In this document: piece by piece, positions 35,686 through 44,832 of the stretch
How positions within the stretch are numbered: position 1 is the stretch's first letter
How the letters are laid out: the number at the start of each line of letters is the position of its first letter
Assembly: GCA_021792555.1 (NCBI GenBank)
Contig: JAJYUL010000014.1
Coordinates: 1-64,000, forward strand
From: Pseudomonadota bacterium
GTDB taxonomy: Bacteria > Pseudomonadota > Gammaproteobacteria > Steroidobacterales > Steroidobacteraceae
DNA length: 64,000 nt
Direction: 5' to 3'
Notes under the pieces: generated by a model
What the model was told of the DNA's origin: nothing
Databases searched by the model: none
Seen by the model: only the letters and a program-made list of their open reading frames with translations
Program-made: the position numbers and the translations under genes

Positions 35686-36405
35686 ATGACATCACTCACT
35701 GCGCTGCGCAGCAGTGCGCTGTTTGCGGGCCTCGATGAGCCGACCCTGAAGCGTTTGCTCGCCTCGCTTGCCGAAGAGTCCTGGCAGGCCCGCCGCCAGA
35801 TCATGGGGCCGGGCGAGTCGCTCGATCGGTTCCGGCTGATCGTCTCGGGGCGGGTCAAGATCGTGCGGTCCAACTCCGTGGACGGACGCGAGCTGACGTT
35901 GTGGCTGCTGGGGCCGGGTGACGGGTTCGACGTGGTGAGCCTGCTCGATGGCCTGCCGCACGCCGTGAGCGCATGGGCCCTGGGGCCGGTACGCACGCTC
36001 TCGGCTCCCATGGCGCAGTGGCGCGCATGGCTGCGCGCGCTGCGCCCGCTCGATCTCGCTGCACATCGCTACAGCGCCGCGAAGCTGCGGGAAGTGGCTG
36101 ACCTCGCCGCCGACCTCGCCCTGCACGACACCTCGACGCGCTTGGCGAACCTGCTGGTGCGGCACTTTGACGGGCGCCAGAACAATCTGCTGCACGATCT
36201 GCCGCAGCACGAGCTCGCCGCGATGATCGGATCGGTGCGCGTCGTCGTCAGCCGGATCCTCGCGCAAATGCGCGCCCAGGGCGTGGTGCAGCTGCACGAT
36301 GGGGCGATTCGGGCGGTGGATCTGCGGCGGCTGCTGGCGAGCGCCGAGGCGCAGCTCGGCGGCCGTCCGCCTGGGCCGCTCGAGGCCGTTAAGCGGCACG
36401 GCTGA
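35686..36405 (+). CDS. Crp/Fnr-family transcriptional regulator
   Basis: 239 aa from the ATG at 35686; the longer frame upstream is non-coding in character. An N-terminal effector beta barrel (about 10-130: LFAGLDEPTLKRLLASLAEE, RFRLIVSGRVKIVRSN, LWLLGPGDGFDVV) is followed by a dimerisation helix and a C-terminal winged helix (about 165-235) with HDLPQHELAAMIGSVRVVVS and RILAQMRAQGVVQ. There is no N-terminal Cys cluster, so it is not a [4Fe-4S] FNR, and the cAMP-binding RxS signature is not evident. It is followed by a hybrid histidine kinase on the same strand. Confidence 0.87.
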   Translation: MTSLTALRSSALFAGLDEPTLKRLLASLAEESWQARRQIMGPGESLDRFRLIVSGRVKIVRSNSVDGRELTLWLLGPGDGFDVVSLLDGLPHAVSAWALGPVRTLSAPMAQWRAWLRALRPLDLAAHRYSAAKLREVADLAADLALHDTSTRLANLLVRHFDGRQNNLLHDLPQHELAAMIGSVRVVVSRILAQMRAQGVVQLHDGAIRAVDLRRLLASAEAQLGGRPPGPLEAVKRHG

Positions 36406-36508
36406 GCCGCGCCGGCCATCGCCCGGCGAGGGCCGCTGCCCGTGTAACCTGAGTGACACCTGCCGGGGTCGAGCCGGCATTAGGATGGGCGCACGCCAGG
36501 AGGTGTCC

Positions 36509-38059
36509 GTGCTTGCGCCCTCGCTGTTCGAACGCGCCCTTCAGTCCGCGCCCGATGCGATCGTCATCACCGACGCCGCCGGGCGCATCATGTTCGTGAA
36601 CCATGCGGCCGAATCGTTGTTCGGATACGACGAGGCCGAGCTGAGCGGTGAGCCGATCGAGCGGCTGCTGCCGGCGGCGCTGCGGGCTCGGCACAGCGAG
36701 TGGCGCGAGCGGTTTCACGCCTCGCCCCGCAGCCGTCCCATGGGTGCGGGACTCGATCTGCGTGCCAGGCGGCGCGACGGTACGCAGTTCGCCGCGCAAA
36801 TCGGGCTCAGCCCCGTGAGTGACGGCGAGCGCACGCTCGTCATCGCGGCGATTCGGGATGTCACCGAGCGGCGCCGCGTGGAGGCGGAGCTCGGCGCGGC
36901 GCGGGAGGCGGCCGAGCGGGCCCGCCAGAGCGCCTGTGAGGCACGCGATCGGGCCCATCGGGCCGATCAGGCCAAGAGCCGCTTTCTGGCCACCGCGAGC
37001 CACGATCTGCGCCAGCCGCTGCAGACACTGGCGCTGCTGAACGGAACGCTGCGGCGCCTGACGGGCAATCCGGCGGTGATCGAGGCGCTCGGGCAGCAGG
37101 AGCGGGCGATCGGGGCGATGTCGCGCCTGGTGAACGCGCTGCTCGACATCGGCAAGTTCGAAGCGGGCGCCGTGCGCGCGCAGATCAGCGAGTTCCCCGC
37201 GCGAGCGCTGCTCGAGCCGCTGCGTCAGGAGTTCACGCCGCTCGCGCAGCACAAGGGTCTTGACCTGCGCCTCGAGGCACAAGACGGCATGCTGCGCACC
37301 GATGCCGCATTGCTCGAGCAGGTGCTGCGCAACCTGCTGTCGAACGCGCTGAAATATACCCGGCGCGGACAGATCACCCTGCGCTGCGTGTTCGAGCCGA
37401 CCCTGGCGTGCATCGAGGTCGCCGACACCGGCATCGGCATCCCGCAGGAGCAGCTGGCGCTGATCTTCACCGAGTTCTTCCAGGTCGATACGCCGGCGAA
37501 CATGCCGCGCAGCGGCTACGGGCTCGGGCTGAGCATCGTGCACCGCATCGTGAGCCTGCTCGGCGTGAAGCTCGAGGTGCAATCGGTGCTCGAGGCCGGC
37601 TCCTGCTTCCGCCTGGCGGTCCCCGCCGGCGCGCCATCGTCAGAGGCGGCCGGCACCGTCCCGGCGGTCTCGGCGGCGCCGCCCGCGGCCGCCGCGGCGC
37701 GGATACTGCTGATCGAGGACGAGGCGAGCGTGCGCGTCGCCACCGAGCTGCTGCTGCGCGCCGCCGGGTACCAGGTGCTCGCCGGCGCCTCGAAGGCCGA
37801 TGCGCTCGAGCAGCTCGAGCGGGATGCCGGCGTCGATCTGCTCATCAGCGATTTCCATCTGGCGAGCGCCGCGACCGGCGTCGAGGTCATCGACGAGGTG
37901 CGTGCGCGTGTCGGTGCGCGGCTGCCGGTCATCTTGTTCAGCGGGGACACTTCGGCGAGCGTTCAGGGGCTGCAGCCCGATCCGCACTGGCGCATCGCGC
38001 GCAAGCCCCTGCACGCCGAGGCGCTGCTCACGCTGATCGGGGAGCTGCTCGCTCCGTGA
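36509..38059 (+). CDS. Hybrid sensor histidine kinase with PAS and receiver domains
   Basis: About 516 aa. I prefer the GTG at 36509, which has a perfect AGGAGG five bases upstream, over the ATG at 36485. Order: PAS (about 5-120: SAPDAIVITDAAGRIMFVNH), coiled coil, DHp with the phospho-His in TASHDLRQPLQTLALL (about 163), and a CATPase with LRNLLSNALKYT, EVADTGIGIPQE and SGYGLGLSIVHRI. The C-terminal receiver has RILLIEDEASV, the phospho-Asp in DLLISDFHLAS (about 446) and the Lys in IARKPLH. There is no transmembrane segment, so the PAS senses a cytosolic signal. No separate response regulator is adjacent; the Crp-type regulator upstream may be the output. Confidence 0.88.
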   Translation: MLAPSLFERALQSAPDAIVITDAAGRIMFVNHAAESLFGYDEAELSGEPIERLLPAALRARHSEWRERFHASPRSRPMGAGLDLRARRRDGTQFAAQIGLSPVSDGERTLVIAAIRDVTERRRVEAELGAAREAAERARQSACEARDRAHRADQAKSRFLATASHDLRQPLQTLALLNGTLRRLTGNPAVIEALGQQERAIGAMSRLVNALLDIGKFEAGAVRAQISEFPARALLEPLRQEFTPLAQHKGLDLRLEAQDGMLRTDAALLEQVLRNLLSNALKYTRRGQITLRCVFEPTLACIEVADTGIGIPQEQLALIFTEFFQVDTPANMPRSGYGLGLSIVHRIVSLLGVKLEVQSVLEAGSCFRLAVPAGAPSSEAAGTVPAVSAAPPAAAAARILLIEDEASVRVATELLLRAAGYQVLAGASKADALEQLERDAGVDLLISDFHLASAATGVEVIDEVRARVGARLPVILFSGDTSASVQGLQPDPHWRIARKPLHAEALLTLIGELLAP

Positions 38060-38069
38060 GCGCACCGCC

Positions 38070-38942
38070 TCAGCGGTGCGCCCGCGGGTCGGTCGAGGCG
38101 AGAAACTGCAGCACCGCCCGGTCGAACAGTCCGGGGTATTCCCACAGCGCGTAATGCGAGGCGAACGGCAGGATCAGCTCGCTGCCGAGCGGGATGGCGC
38201 GCGCCATGAAATCGGTGTCGCTGCGCTTGATCATGTCCCGGTCGCCGTCGGCGATCCACACCGGGGCGCGGATGCGCCCGAGCTCGGCTGCCGTCAGGTG
38301 CGGCTGGGTGGCCCACAGGCTGGAGATGCGCCGCTGCACCTGCGCATAGGCGCCGGGGGTCGGGGAGAGCCGCTCGTACTCCTGCCGGGACCAGGCGCCG
38401 CTCAGCGCATCGACGCGCCGCTCGGCGGCGCTCTCGTGCGCCTCGATGGCATTCGGGGTGGCATTGGCGCCGTAGGCGAACACCGAGACCACCCGGCGCG
38501 GATCATGAATGGCCATTTCCAGTCCGATGATGCCGCCGTCGCTGTAGCCGATGATGGCCGCGCGCGGGATGTGCAGCGCGCGCATCAAACCTTCGGTGTC
38601 GCGCGCCATCAGCCGGTACGTGATGCGTGTGCCATCGCAGGTGCTGCGGCCCTGGCAGCGGCTGTCGAACACCACCGCACGATAGCCGTGCGCGGCGAGG
38701 AAGGGCGCGAGATACCCCCAGTCGTCGCTCGTGTCCAGCCCGCCCTCGATCAGCACCACCGGCGGGCCGCTGCCGAGCTCGCCGTACCACAGACGGATCC
38801 CATCGACGGCCACGTAGCCGCTGTGCGGTGGCACCGGCAGCACCGGCGGGGTGGGGAAGGGCGGTACCGGCCGCGCCGCGGCGGCGGCGCCGAGCAGCGC
38901 GAGCAGCGGCGCGCCAAGGACAAACTTGCGCAGGTTCGGCAT
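38070..38942 (-). CDS. Secreted alpha/beta hydrolase
   Basis: 290 aa from the ATG at 38942. A signal peptide is likely (KFVLGAPLLALLGAAAAA). The hydrolase core has VVLIEGGLDTSDDWGYLAPF, DSRCQGRSTCDGTR, the nucleophile elbow IIGYSDGGIIGLEMA (Ser), the acid in VWIADGDRDMI and the His in ASHYALWEYPGLF. The GYSDGG elbow and Cys-containing loop suggest an esterase/lipase-like enzyme of the periplasm; the substrate is unknown. Confidence 0.82.
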   Translation of the reverse strand: MPNLRKFVLGAPLLALLGAAAAARPVPPFPTPPVLPVPPHSGYVAVDGIRLWYGELGSGPPVVLIEGGLDTSDDWGYLAPFLAAHGYRAVVFDSRCQGRSTCDGTRITYRLMARDTEGLMRALHIPRAAIIGYSDGGIIGLEMAIHDPRRVVSVFAYGANATPNAIEAHESAAERRVDALSGAWSRQEYERLSPTPGAYAQVQRRISSLWATQPHLTAAELGRIRAPVWIADGDRDMIKRSDTDFMARAIPLGSELILPFASHYALWEYPGLFDRAVLQFLASTDPRAHR

Positions 38943-39022
38943 ACAATTCCGGGCGACGGCGGAGGATCCGGCGATGATCGCACGGGACCGGACAGCCGCC
39001 AACGCGACACGGAGCGACTCAG

Positions 39023-39409
39023 GTGAACAGCGCATCGGTGACCCGCAACGATCTTCCCGCCGCCCCGCCCCGGGCAGGGGCGTGCCGATCGCGTCTCTGG
39101 CGAGCGCTCGCATGCTGCGCGCTGCTCGGGCTGCTGGCAGGCTGCGCCAGTCCGCCGCAGCACTATCCCTCGGCCACCGCCGAAGCGCGCATCGGCAAGC
39201 CGCTGTTCAATCTCGAGATGCGCTGGAGCATCCCGTCCGGGCTGCACGAGGTGCACGGCGAGCGCGTGGCGACCTGGCAGTTCAATCAATACAACTATGC
39301 CGGCTGCAGTGTGACGGTGCGCAGCGACCGGCGGGACATCATTGAGGGAGTGAGCTGGACGAAGGGCTGCGGTCCGGAGCCGAAGAAGAAGGCGCTGACG
39401 AAGCACTAG
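39023..39409 (+). CDS. Small conserved lipoprotein of unknown function
   Basis: 128 aa from a GTG with a GGAG site. A signal peptide runs through LWRALACCALLGLLAGCASP, where LAGC is the lipobox. The mature part is about 85 residues with MRWSIPSGLHEVHGERVATW, three Cys in total after the lipobox and a basic C-terminus (KKKALTKH). It is divergent from the hydrolase, with 80 bases between the starts. I do not recognise the family. Confidence 0.7.
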   Translation: MNSASVTRNDLPAAPPRAGACRSRLWRALACCALLGLLAGCASPPQHYPSATAEARIGKPLFNLEMRWSIPSGLHEVHGERVATWQFNQYNYAGCSVTVRSDRRDIIEGVSWTKGCGPEPKKKALTKH

Positions 39410-39424
39410 CGCTGCGCACAACGG

Positions 39425-39447
39425 CGCCGCCTGCGGGCGAGGCGGCG
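39425..39447. terminator. Hairpin between convergent lipoprotein and ACP genes
   Basis: CGCCGCC (39425-39431) pairs with GGCGGCG (39441-39447) across a 9-base loop. It sits in the 45-base gap between the convergent genes, so it may terminate either transcript. There is no T tract. Confidence 0.4.
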
Positions 39448-39454
39448 AGCGGCC

Positions 39455-39709
39455 TCAGGCGCCGGCGCTGAGACGGCTCTGTACGAAACGCGCAGCGCCC
39501 TCGAGACTCGTCAGGCTCGGGTAGTCGCGCTCGGGGATTTCGAGGCCGAATGCCTCGCTCACGGCCGCCGCGAAGTGCAGCGCGTCCATCGAGTCGAAGT
39601 CGAACTGGTCGCGAAACGCGCGCTGCGGCTCGATACTCTGCGGCTCGATGTCCGGCGCGATCTGCCTCAGCAGTGCGAGCAGTCGGGTACGGATCGCGTT
39701 GATGTCCAT
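39455..39709 (-). CDS. Dedicated acyl carrier protein of the acs-PDH operon
   Basis: 84 aa. The phosphopantetheine Ser is Ser40 in FRDQFDFDSMDALHFA. The rest (AVSEAFGLEIPERDYPSLTS) has the ACP helix pattern, but the sequence is unlike the housekeeping AcpP, with Met after the attachment Ser and an Asp/Phe-rich loop. The gene is 17 bases after the E2 gene and is the last of a five-gene operon, so it probably receives or presents an acyl group made by the dehydrogenase complex or the ligase. Which one it serves cannot be read from the sequence. Confidence 0.85.
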   Translation of the reverse strand: MDINAIRTRLLALLRQIAPDIEPQSIEPQRAFRDQFDFDSMDALHFAAAVSEAFGLEIPERDYPSLTSLEGAARFVQSRLSAGA

Positions 39710-39726
39710 GATGGTACGCCTTGCGG

Positions 39727-40887
39727 TCAGAGGCTCTGCGGATCGGCGAGCAGCGCGGCGATGCTGCGCAGGAACCGCCCGCCGAGGCGTCCGTCGGTGA
39801 CACGGTGGTCCGCCGCGAGCGCGAGGGTGATGAGCGGACGGACCTCCATCCTTCCCTCGATCACCCACGGGGCATCTCGGATCGCGCCGGCGCCGATGAT
39901 CGCGACCTGCGGGGGGTTGATGATGGGATAGAGGACATCCACCCCGTCGGCCCCGAGGCTGGTGACGGTGATGGTGGCGGAGGTGAATTCCCCCGAGCGC
40001 AGGTGGCCGGCTCGCGCGCGGGTCACGAGCGCGCTGAACTCGCGCATCAGCGCCGCCAGATCCTTGGCGTGGGCATCGAGCAGCGCCGGGGCGACGAGCC
40101 CGCCGCCGCGCACGGCGATGGCCGCCCCGACGTGCACGGCGGCGGAGCGCTCGAAGCGGCCGTCGCGCCAGTAGCCGTTGAATCCTTCCAGCCGCGCCGC
40201 GGCGAGCGCCACGGCCTTGAGGATGAGCACGGCCTCGATGAGCCGCTCGCCGACCGCAAGCTGTGCATTGTGCTGCGCGAGCCAGGCGCGCGCCGGACCG
40301 AAATCGAGCGTGTGCCCGAGATAGTAGTGCGGAATCTCACGCTTGGCGCGCGCCATGGCCGCGCCGATCGCCTGGCGCATCGCGGCGCGCGCCTCGCCCG
40401 GGGCGGCCGGCCGGGCGGCGGCGAGGCTCTCGATGTCCTGCAGGTGCACGATGGCACCGGGCGCTGCGGCGTGCGCGAGCGTCTCGGGCGCGATGCCGAG
40501 TTCGTGCGCACGGCGGCGCGCCGCGGGCGAGAGGCGCACCCGCGCAGCCTCGGGTGCAGTCACGGCCGCAGCGGCGGGCGGGGGGGCCTCGAGTGGCGGC
40601 GCCGGCGCACTCGGGGGCTGCGCGCTCAGCTCGGGCGCGCGGGCGGCGCCCTCGAGCTCAAGATGCGCCATGACCGCACCGACCATCAGCCGCGCCCCCG
40701 GCGCGGCCACGAACTCGCTGATCGTGCCGTCCTCGTACGCCTCGAGATCGATCAGACCCTTGGTAGTCTCCACGGTGGCGATCGCCTCGCCGCGATGGAT
40801 CGGCTCACCGGGCTGCTTCAGCCACTCGGTGAGCGTGGCGCTCTCCATGTCGGCGCCGAGGGAGGGCAGGCGGAACTCGACCCGCAT
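39727..40887 (-). CDS. pdhC: 2-oxoacid dehydrogenase E2 (dihydrolipoamide acyltransferase)
   Basis: 386 aa. It has a single N-terminal lipoyl domain with the modified Lys at about 43 in VETTKGLIDLEAYE, an Ala/Pro-rich linker, a peripheral-subunit-binding domain (about 115-150: RLSPAARRRAHELGIAPETL) and the catalytic domain ending with ADHRVTDGRLGGRFL (His and Asp of the HxxxDG motif). The ATG overlaps the E1-beta stop by one base (TGATG). One lipoyl domain and short linkers are like acetoin or branched-chain-type E2s. No E3 gene is in the operon. Confidence 0.9.
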   Translation of the reverse strand: MRVEFRLPSLGADMESATLTEWLKQPGEPIHRGEAIATVETTKGLIDLEAYEDGTISEFVAAPGARLMVGAVMAHLELEGAARAPELSAQPPSAPAPPLEAPPPAAAAVTAPEAARVRLSPAARRRAHELGIAPETLAHAAAPGAIVHLQDIESLAAARPAAPGEARAAMRQAIGAAMARAKREIPHYYLGHTLDFGPARAWLAQHNAQLAVGERLIEAVLILKAVALAAARLEGFNGYWRDGRFERSAAVHVGAAIAVRGGGLVAPALLDAHAKDLAALMREFSALVTRARAGHLRSGEFTSATITVTSLGADGVDVLYPIINPPQVAIIGAGAIRDAPWVIEGRMEVRPLITLALAADHRVTDGRLGGRFLRSIAALLADPQSL

Positions 40888-41903
40888 CAAGGACCCCTGG
40901 CGCTTGTGAGCAGCTCGCGCGCGGCCGCGGCGATGCGCGCCGGGCTCGGCAGCGCCGCCTCCTCCAGGTGCTGGGCGTAGGGGATCGGCACTTCCGCGGT
41001 GCACAGCCGCGCCACCGGCGCGTCGAGCTCATAGAAGGCCTGCTCGACGATGCGCGTGACGATCTCCGCGGCGAGGCTGCCGCTGCGCCAGCCTTCATCC
41101 ACGATGAGCGCGTGATGCGTGTGGCGGACGCTCGCCATGATGGTCGCCTCATCGAGCGGCCGCAGGGAGCGCAGATCGAGCACTTCGGCCTCGATGCCCT
41201 CCGCGGCGAGCGTGGCGGCGGCGGCGAGGCACTTGTGCAGGCTCCAGCCGTAGGAAATCAGCGTCACGTCGCGGCCGGTGCGGCGAATCGCCGCGCGCTC
41301 GAGATCGACCTGCTCGAGTCCCTCGGTGAGCGTGCCTTGCATGTTGTACAGATACAGGTGCTCGAACAGCAGAACCGGATCGGGCAGCCTCAGCGCCGCG
41401 GCGAGCATGAAGCGCGCATCATCGATCGTCGCCGGCACCGCGATCCGCAGTCCCGGGATGTGCGCGTACCAGCCTTCCAGACTGTGCGAGTGCTGCGCGC
41501 CGAGCTGGCGCCCGGCGCCCGTGGCGAGCCGGATCACGAGCGGCACGTTGAGCTGCCCGCCGGACATGTGCGAGAGGGTCGCGGCATTGTTGACGATCTG
41601 ATCGAGCGCGAGCAGGCTGAAGTTGACCGTCATCACCTCAACGATGGGCCGCATCCCGCCGAGCGCCGCGCCGATGCCGGCGCCGACGAACGTGGATTCG
41701 CACAGCGGGGTGTCGCGGATGCGCTCGGCGCCAAAGGTCTCGAGCAGGCCCTTGCTCACCGCATAGCTGCCCCCGTAGCGGCCCACGTCCTCGCCCATCA
41801 GGAATACCCGCGGATCGTCCCGAAGCGCGGCATGCAGGGCCTCGCGCACGGCGTCGCGATAGGTCAGGGTCACGGGCGCCTCAGCGGCGGTGGCGTTCTG
41901 CAT
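40887..41903 (-). CDS. pdhB: 2-oxoacid dehydrogenase E1 beta subunit
   Basis: 338 aa pyruvate/branched-chain-type E1 beta. Key parts: [78 protein letters not shown], and the C-terminal [14 protein letters not shown]. It overlaps E1-alpha by 23 bases and E2 by 1 base. The alpha2beta2 E1 is cytosolic and decarboxylates a 2-oxoacid; pyruvate is the likely substrate given the adjoining acetyl-CoA ligase, but that is inference. Confidence 0.92.
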   Translation of the reverse strand: MQNATAAEAPVTLTYRDAVREALHAALRDDPRVFLMGEDVGRYGGSYAVSKGLLETFGAERIRDTPLCESTFVGAGIGAALGGMRPIVEVMTVNFSLLALDQIVNNAATLSHMSGGQLNVPLVIRLATGAGRQLGAQHSHSLEGWYAHIPGLRIAVPATIDDARFMLAAALRLPDPVLLFEHLYLYNMQGTLTEGLEQVDLERAAIRRTGRDVTLISYGWSLHKCLAAAATLAAEGIEAEVLDLRSLRPLDEATIMASVRHTHHALIVDEGWRSGSLAAEIVTRIVEQAFYELDAPVARLCTAEVPIPYAQHLEEAALPSPARIAAAARELLTSARGP

Positions 41904-42873
41904 AGACGAAACGCTCCAGGCTGCTCACCGGCTCCCACGGGGAGCGCTCGGCGAATGCCACGGCCGCATCGACCTCTGCGTTGCACTCCCGCTCCAGGCG
42001 CTGGTAGTCCTCCTCGCTCATCAGGCCGAGGGCCTTCAGGCGGGTCGTGAGCGTGATGAGGGGTCCTTTCTTGCGCCACTGCTCGACCTCCGCGCGGTCG
42101 CGGTACAGCTGCGGATCGAACATCGAGTGCGCCCGGAAGCGGTAGGTGCGCATCTCGAGCAGCACCGGCCCGCCGCCACCGCGGATCCCGCGCGCCGCGT
42201 CCGCCACGGCCGTCTCCACGGCGAAGACGTCCATACCGTCGAGTGCGGCGGCGGGAATGCGGTACGCGCCGGCCTTCAGGCTGATGTCGGTCTCGGCCTG
42301 GGCCCGATCGAGCGCGGTGCCCATGGCGTAGCGGTTGTTTTCGCACAGGAACAGCACCGGCAGACGCCACAGCGCCGCGAGGTTGAGCGACTCGTGGAAC
42401 TCCCCCTCGGCGACCGCGCCATCGCCGAAGAAGCAGGCGGTGAGCGCCGGCTCGCCGCGCAGCTTCTGCGCCAGCGCGAGTCCGACGGCAATCGGCAGTC
42501 CGCCGGCGACGATGGCATTGCCGCCGTAGAACTTGCGCGTGACGTCGAACAGATGCATCGAGCCGCCTCGTCCGCCGCTGCAGCCGGTCTGCTTGCCGAA
42601 CAACTCCGCCATCACCCGGTTCATCGGAACGCCGCGCGCGAGGGCGTGGCCGTGCTCGCGGTAGGTTGAGACGATGGCGTCCTCGGGACGCAGCGCCGCG
42701 AAGGCCCCCGCCGCGACGGCCTCCTCGCCGTTGTAGAGGTGCAGGAACCCGCGGATGCGCATCTGGCCGTAGAGCTGGTAGCAGCGGTCCTCGAAGGCGC
42801 GGATGCGCAGCATGGCACGCAGCAGCGCAAGTCCGTGGGTCTGTGTCAGCGCGGGGGCGACGAGCGCGTTCAC
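41881..42873 (-). CDS. pdhA: 2-oxoacid dehydrogenase E1 alpha subunit (ThDP-dependent)
   Basis: 330 aa. The GTG start overlaps the ligase stop (GTGA). The thiamine diphosphate motif is [17 protein letters not shown], preceded by [14 protein letters not shown] and ending with [19 protein letters not shown] and [11 protein letters not shown] complete the family pattern. Together with E1-beta and E2 it encodes a pyruvate dehydrogenase- or acetoin dehydrogenase-like complex. The length is shorter than E. coli AceE and of the heterotetramer type. Confidence 0.92.
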   Translation of the reverse strand: MNALVAPALTQTHGLALLRAMLRIRAFEDRCYQLYGQMRIRGFLHLYNGEEAVAAGAFAALRPEDAIVSTYREHGHALARGVPMNRVMAELFGKQTGCSGGRGGSMHLFDVTRKFYGGNAIVAGGLPIAVGLALAQKLRGEPALTACFFGDGAVAEGEFHESLNLAALWRLPVLFLCENNRYAMGTALDRAQAETDISLKAGAYRIPAAALDGMDVFAVETAVADAARGIRGGGGPVLLEMRTYRFRAHSMFDPQLYRDRAEVEQWRKKGPLITLTTRLKALGLMSEEDYQRLERECNAEVDAAVAFAERSPWEPVSSLERFVYAERHRR

Positions 42874-44630
42874 GGGCGGCCCTCTAGGGTGGACAGGTCG
42901 CCCTCGGGCAGGCCGAGTTCGCGGGCCCGCAGGAGGCGGCGCATGATCTTGCCGCTGCGCGTGCGCGGCAGCGCTTCGCTGAAGGCGATCTCCCGTGGCG
43001 CAACGGCAGCCCCGAGCAGACGGCGCGCGTGGCCCAGGATCGCGCTGCGCAGCGCCTCGTCCGGCGCGACCGCGCTTTTGAGCTCCACGAATGCCTTGAC
43101 CGCCTCACCGGCGATCGGGTCGGGAATGCCGATGACGGCTGCCTGAGCGACGGCCGGATGCTGCATCAGGGCGCTCTCCAGCTCGAACGGGCTGATGAGG
43201 TGGCCGGCGGATTTGATGACATCATCGGCGCGGCCGATGAACCAGAAGTATCCGTCGCGATCACGCCGCGCCAGATCGCCGGCGAGGTACCACCCGTCGT
43301 GAAAGCTGGCGCGGTAGCGCTCGGGATTGTCGAGGTAGCCGCTGAACATCGACGGCCAGCCCGGCCGCAGTCCGATCTCCCCGACCTCCTCGGGCGAGCT
43401 GACCACCTGCACGCCGCGCTCGGTGCGCCGCAGCACCGCCGCCTCGATGCCCGGTACCGCCCGGCCCATCGAGCCGGGCACGACGCCGCAGGCGGGGAAA
43501 TTGGCGATCATGATCGCGCCGGTTTCCGTCTGCCACCAGGTGTCGTGGAACGGCTGGCCGAATGCCTCCACGCCCCAGAGAACCGCCTCGGCGTTGAGCG
43601 GCTCGCCGACGCTCGCCATCAGGCGCAGCTCCGGGTACCGGTGCGCGCGCGTGAGCTCCAGGCCGGCCTTCATGAGCATACGGATGGCCGTCGGCGCGGT
43701 GTACCAGACGTTGACGCGCTCCTCGGCGAGAATCCGGTACCAGCGCTGCGGGTCGAACTCCTCCTGGTCGACGATGAGCGTCACGCCGCAGGTGAGCGGG
43801 CCGATCATGCCGTAGGCGATGCCGGTGACCCAGCCCGGGTCGGCGGTGCACCAGAAGACCTCCTGCGGATGCAGATCGAGCACCAGTTCGCTCGTGGCGT
43901 GTTGCGCGATGACGGCCGCGTGGGTCAGCGTCACCCCCTTGGGCATGCCGGTCGTGCCGCTGGTGAAGTGCAGCAGCGCCACATCCGTGTCGTGCGTCGG
44001 GGCGGTCTCGTACGAGTCCGATGCCTGGCGCATCAGCTCGGCGAAGTCCGTGGTGCCCTCGGGCAGCTCCTCGTGCGGATCCTCGCGCACGATGAGCACG
44101 TGGCGCAGCGCCCCGAGGGCGGCACGGATCCCGGCGACCTTGCGCCGGTAGAACGCGCCGCTCGTCACCAGCACCTGGATGTGCCCGAGCGCCAGGCGCG
44201 TCTTGAGCGGCTCGGGGCCGAAGGCGGAGAACAGCGGGCAGAAGACGTTGCCTGCCTTGAGCGTACCCAGTGCGACGGTGAACAGCTCCGCGCTGCGCCC
44301 GAGCAGCGTCGCAACGGGCGCACCGCGCGGGATTTCGAGCGAGCGCAGGGCGTTGGCGAAGCGGTTGCAGCGGCTCTGCAGCTGCGAATAGGTGATGTCG
44401 AGGCGGTTGCCGGCGCGGTCGATGAAGCGTGCAGCCAGCCACACGCCGTAGCCGCGCTGCACCCGCCGATCAATCGCCTCGTAGGCGATGTTCAGGCGCG
44501 GGTCGGACCCGCCGGTGAGCGCGATGCGGGCATTCTCCCAGGTGAAGGTGCGCCGCGCCGCCTCGTAGTCGAGCAGATGATGGGTCATACCGCGCGGCGC
44601 GGCGCGGCCGGGTATGCGGCTTTCGGCCAT
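42870..44630 (-). CDS. acsA: Acetyl-CoA synthetase-like AMP-forming acyl-CoA ligase
   Basis: 586 aa ANL-superfamily ligase; the ATG at 44630 has a GGAGGAC site. The P-loop is [20 protein letters not shown]5 is [18 protein letters not shown]7/A8 is [19 protein letters not shown] then [20 protein letters not shown], and the catalytic Lys is in [14 protein letters not shown]. The WWQTETG segment with its Trp is the mark of short-chain (acetate/propionate) ligases of the Bacillus AcsA type. It is the first gene of the acs-pdhABC-acp operon, overlapping pdhA by 4 bases. Confidence 0.9.
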   Translation of the reverse strand: MAESRIPGRAAPRGMTHHLLDYEAARRTFTWENARIALTGGSDPRLNIAYEAIDRRVQRGYGVWLAARFIDRAGNRLDITYSQLQSRCNRFANALRSLEIPRGAPVATLLGRSAELFTVALGTLKAGNVFCPLFSAFGPEPLKTRLALGHIQVLVTSGAFYRRKVAGIRAALGALRHVLIVREDPHEELPEGTTDFAELMRQASDSYETAPTHDTDVALLHFTSGTTGMPKGVTLTHAAVIAQHATSELVLDLHPQEVFWCTADPGWVTGIAYGMIGPLTCGVTLIVDQEEFDPQRWYRILAEERVNVWYTAPTAIRMLMKAGLELTRAHRYPELRLMASVGEPLNAEAVLWGVEAFGQPFHDTWWQTETGAIMIANFPACGVVPGSMGRAVPGIEAAVLRRTERGVQVVSSPEEVGEIGLRPGWPSMFSGYLDNPERYRASFHDGWYLAGDLARRDRDGYFWFIGRADDVIKSAGHLISPFELESALMQHPAVAQAAVIGIPDPIAGEAVKAFVELKSAVAPDEALRSAILGHARRLLGAAVAPREIAFSEALPRTRSGKIMRRLLRARELGLPEGDLSTLEGRP

Positions 44631-44832
44631 GGCTGTCCTCCGCGGCAGTGATTCTCTGGCGGACTGCGGCAAAGTCGATCCGCGCAAGTACGTAGGGACC
44701 TACCCCGGCACGGACGCCTGGGCTCGCATTCGCCGGTGCGTAAAACTGCGGATGTTGACCGGTGAGCGAATCCGCTAGGGTCGCAGTCAGTCTGTTATGA
44801 ACGGTGCCAACGCGCTTGCAGCGGGAGGCGCA
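44631..44832. promoter_or_regulatory. Divergent control region upstream of the acs-PDH-ACP operon
   Basis: A 202-base spacer. At 44690-44705 the dyad GTAGG-GA-CCTAC lies about 60 bases before the acsA start and could be an operator. On the plus strand TTGACC (44755-44760) is followed by a weak TAGGGT (44776-44781) with only a 15-base spacing. Both are readings by eye. Confidence 0.4.
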
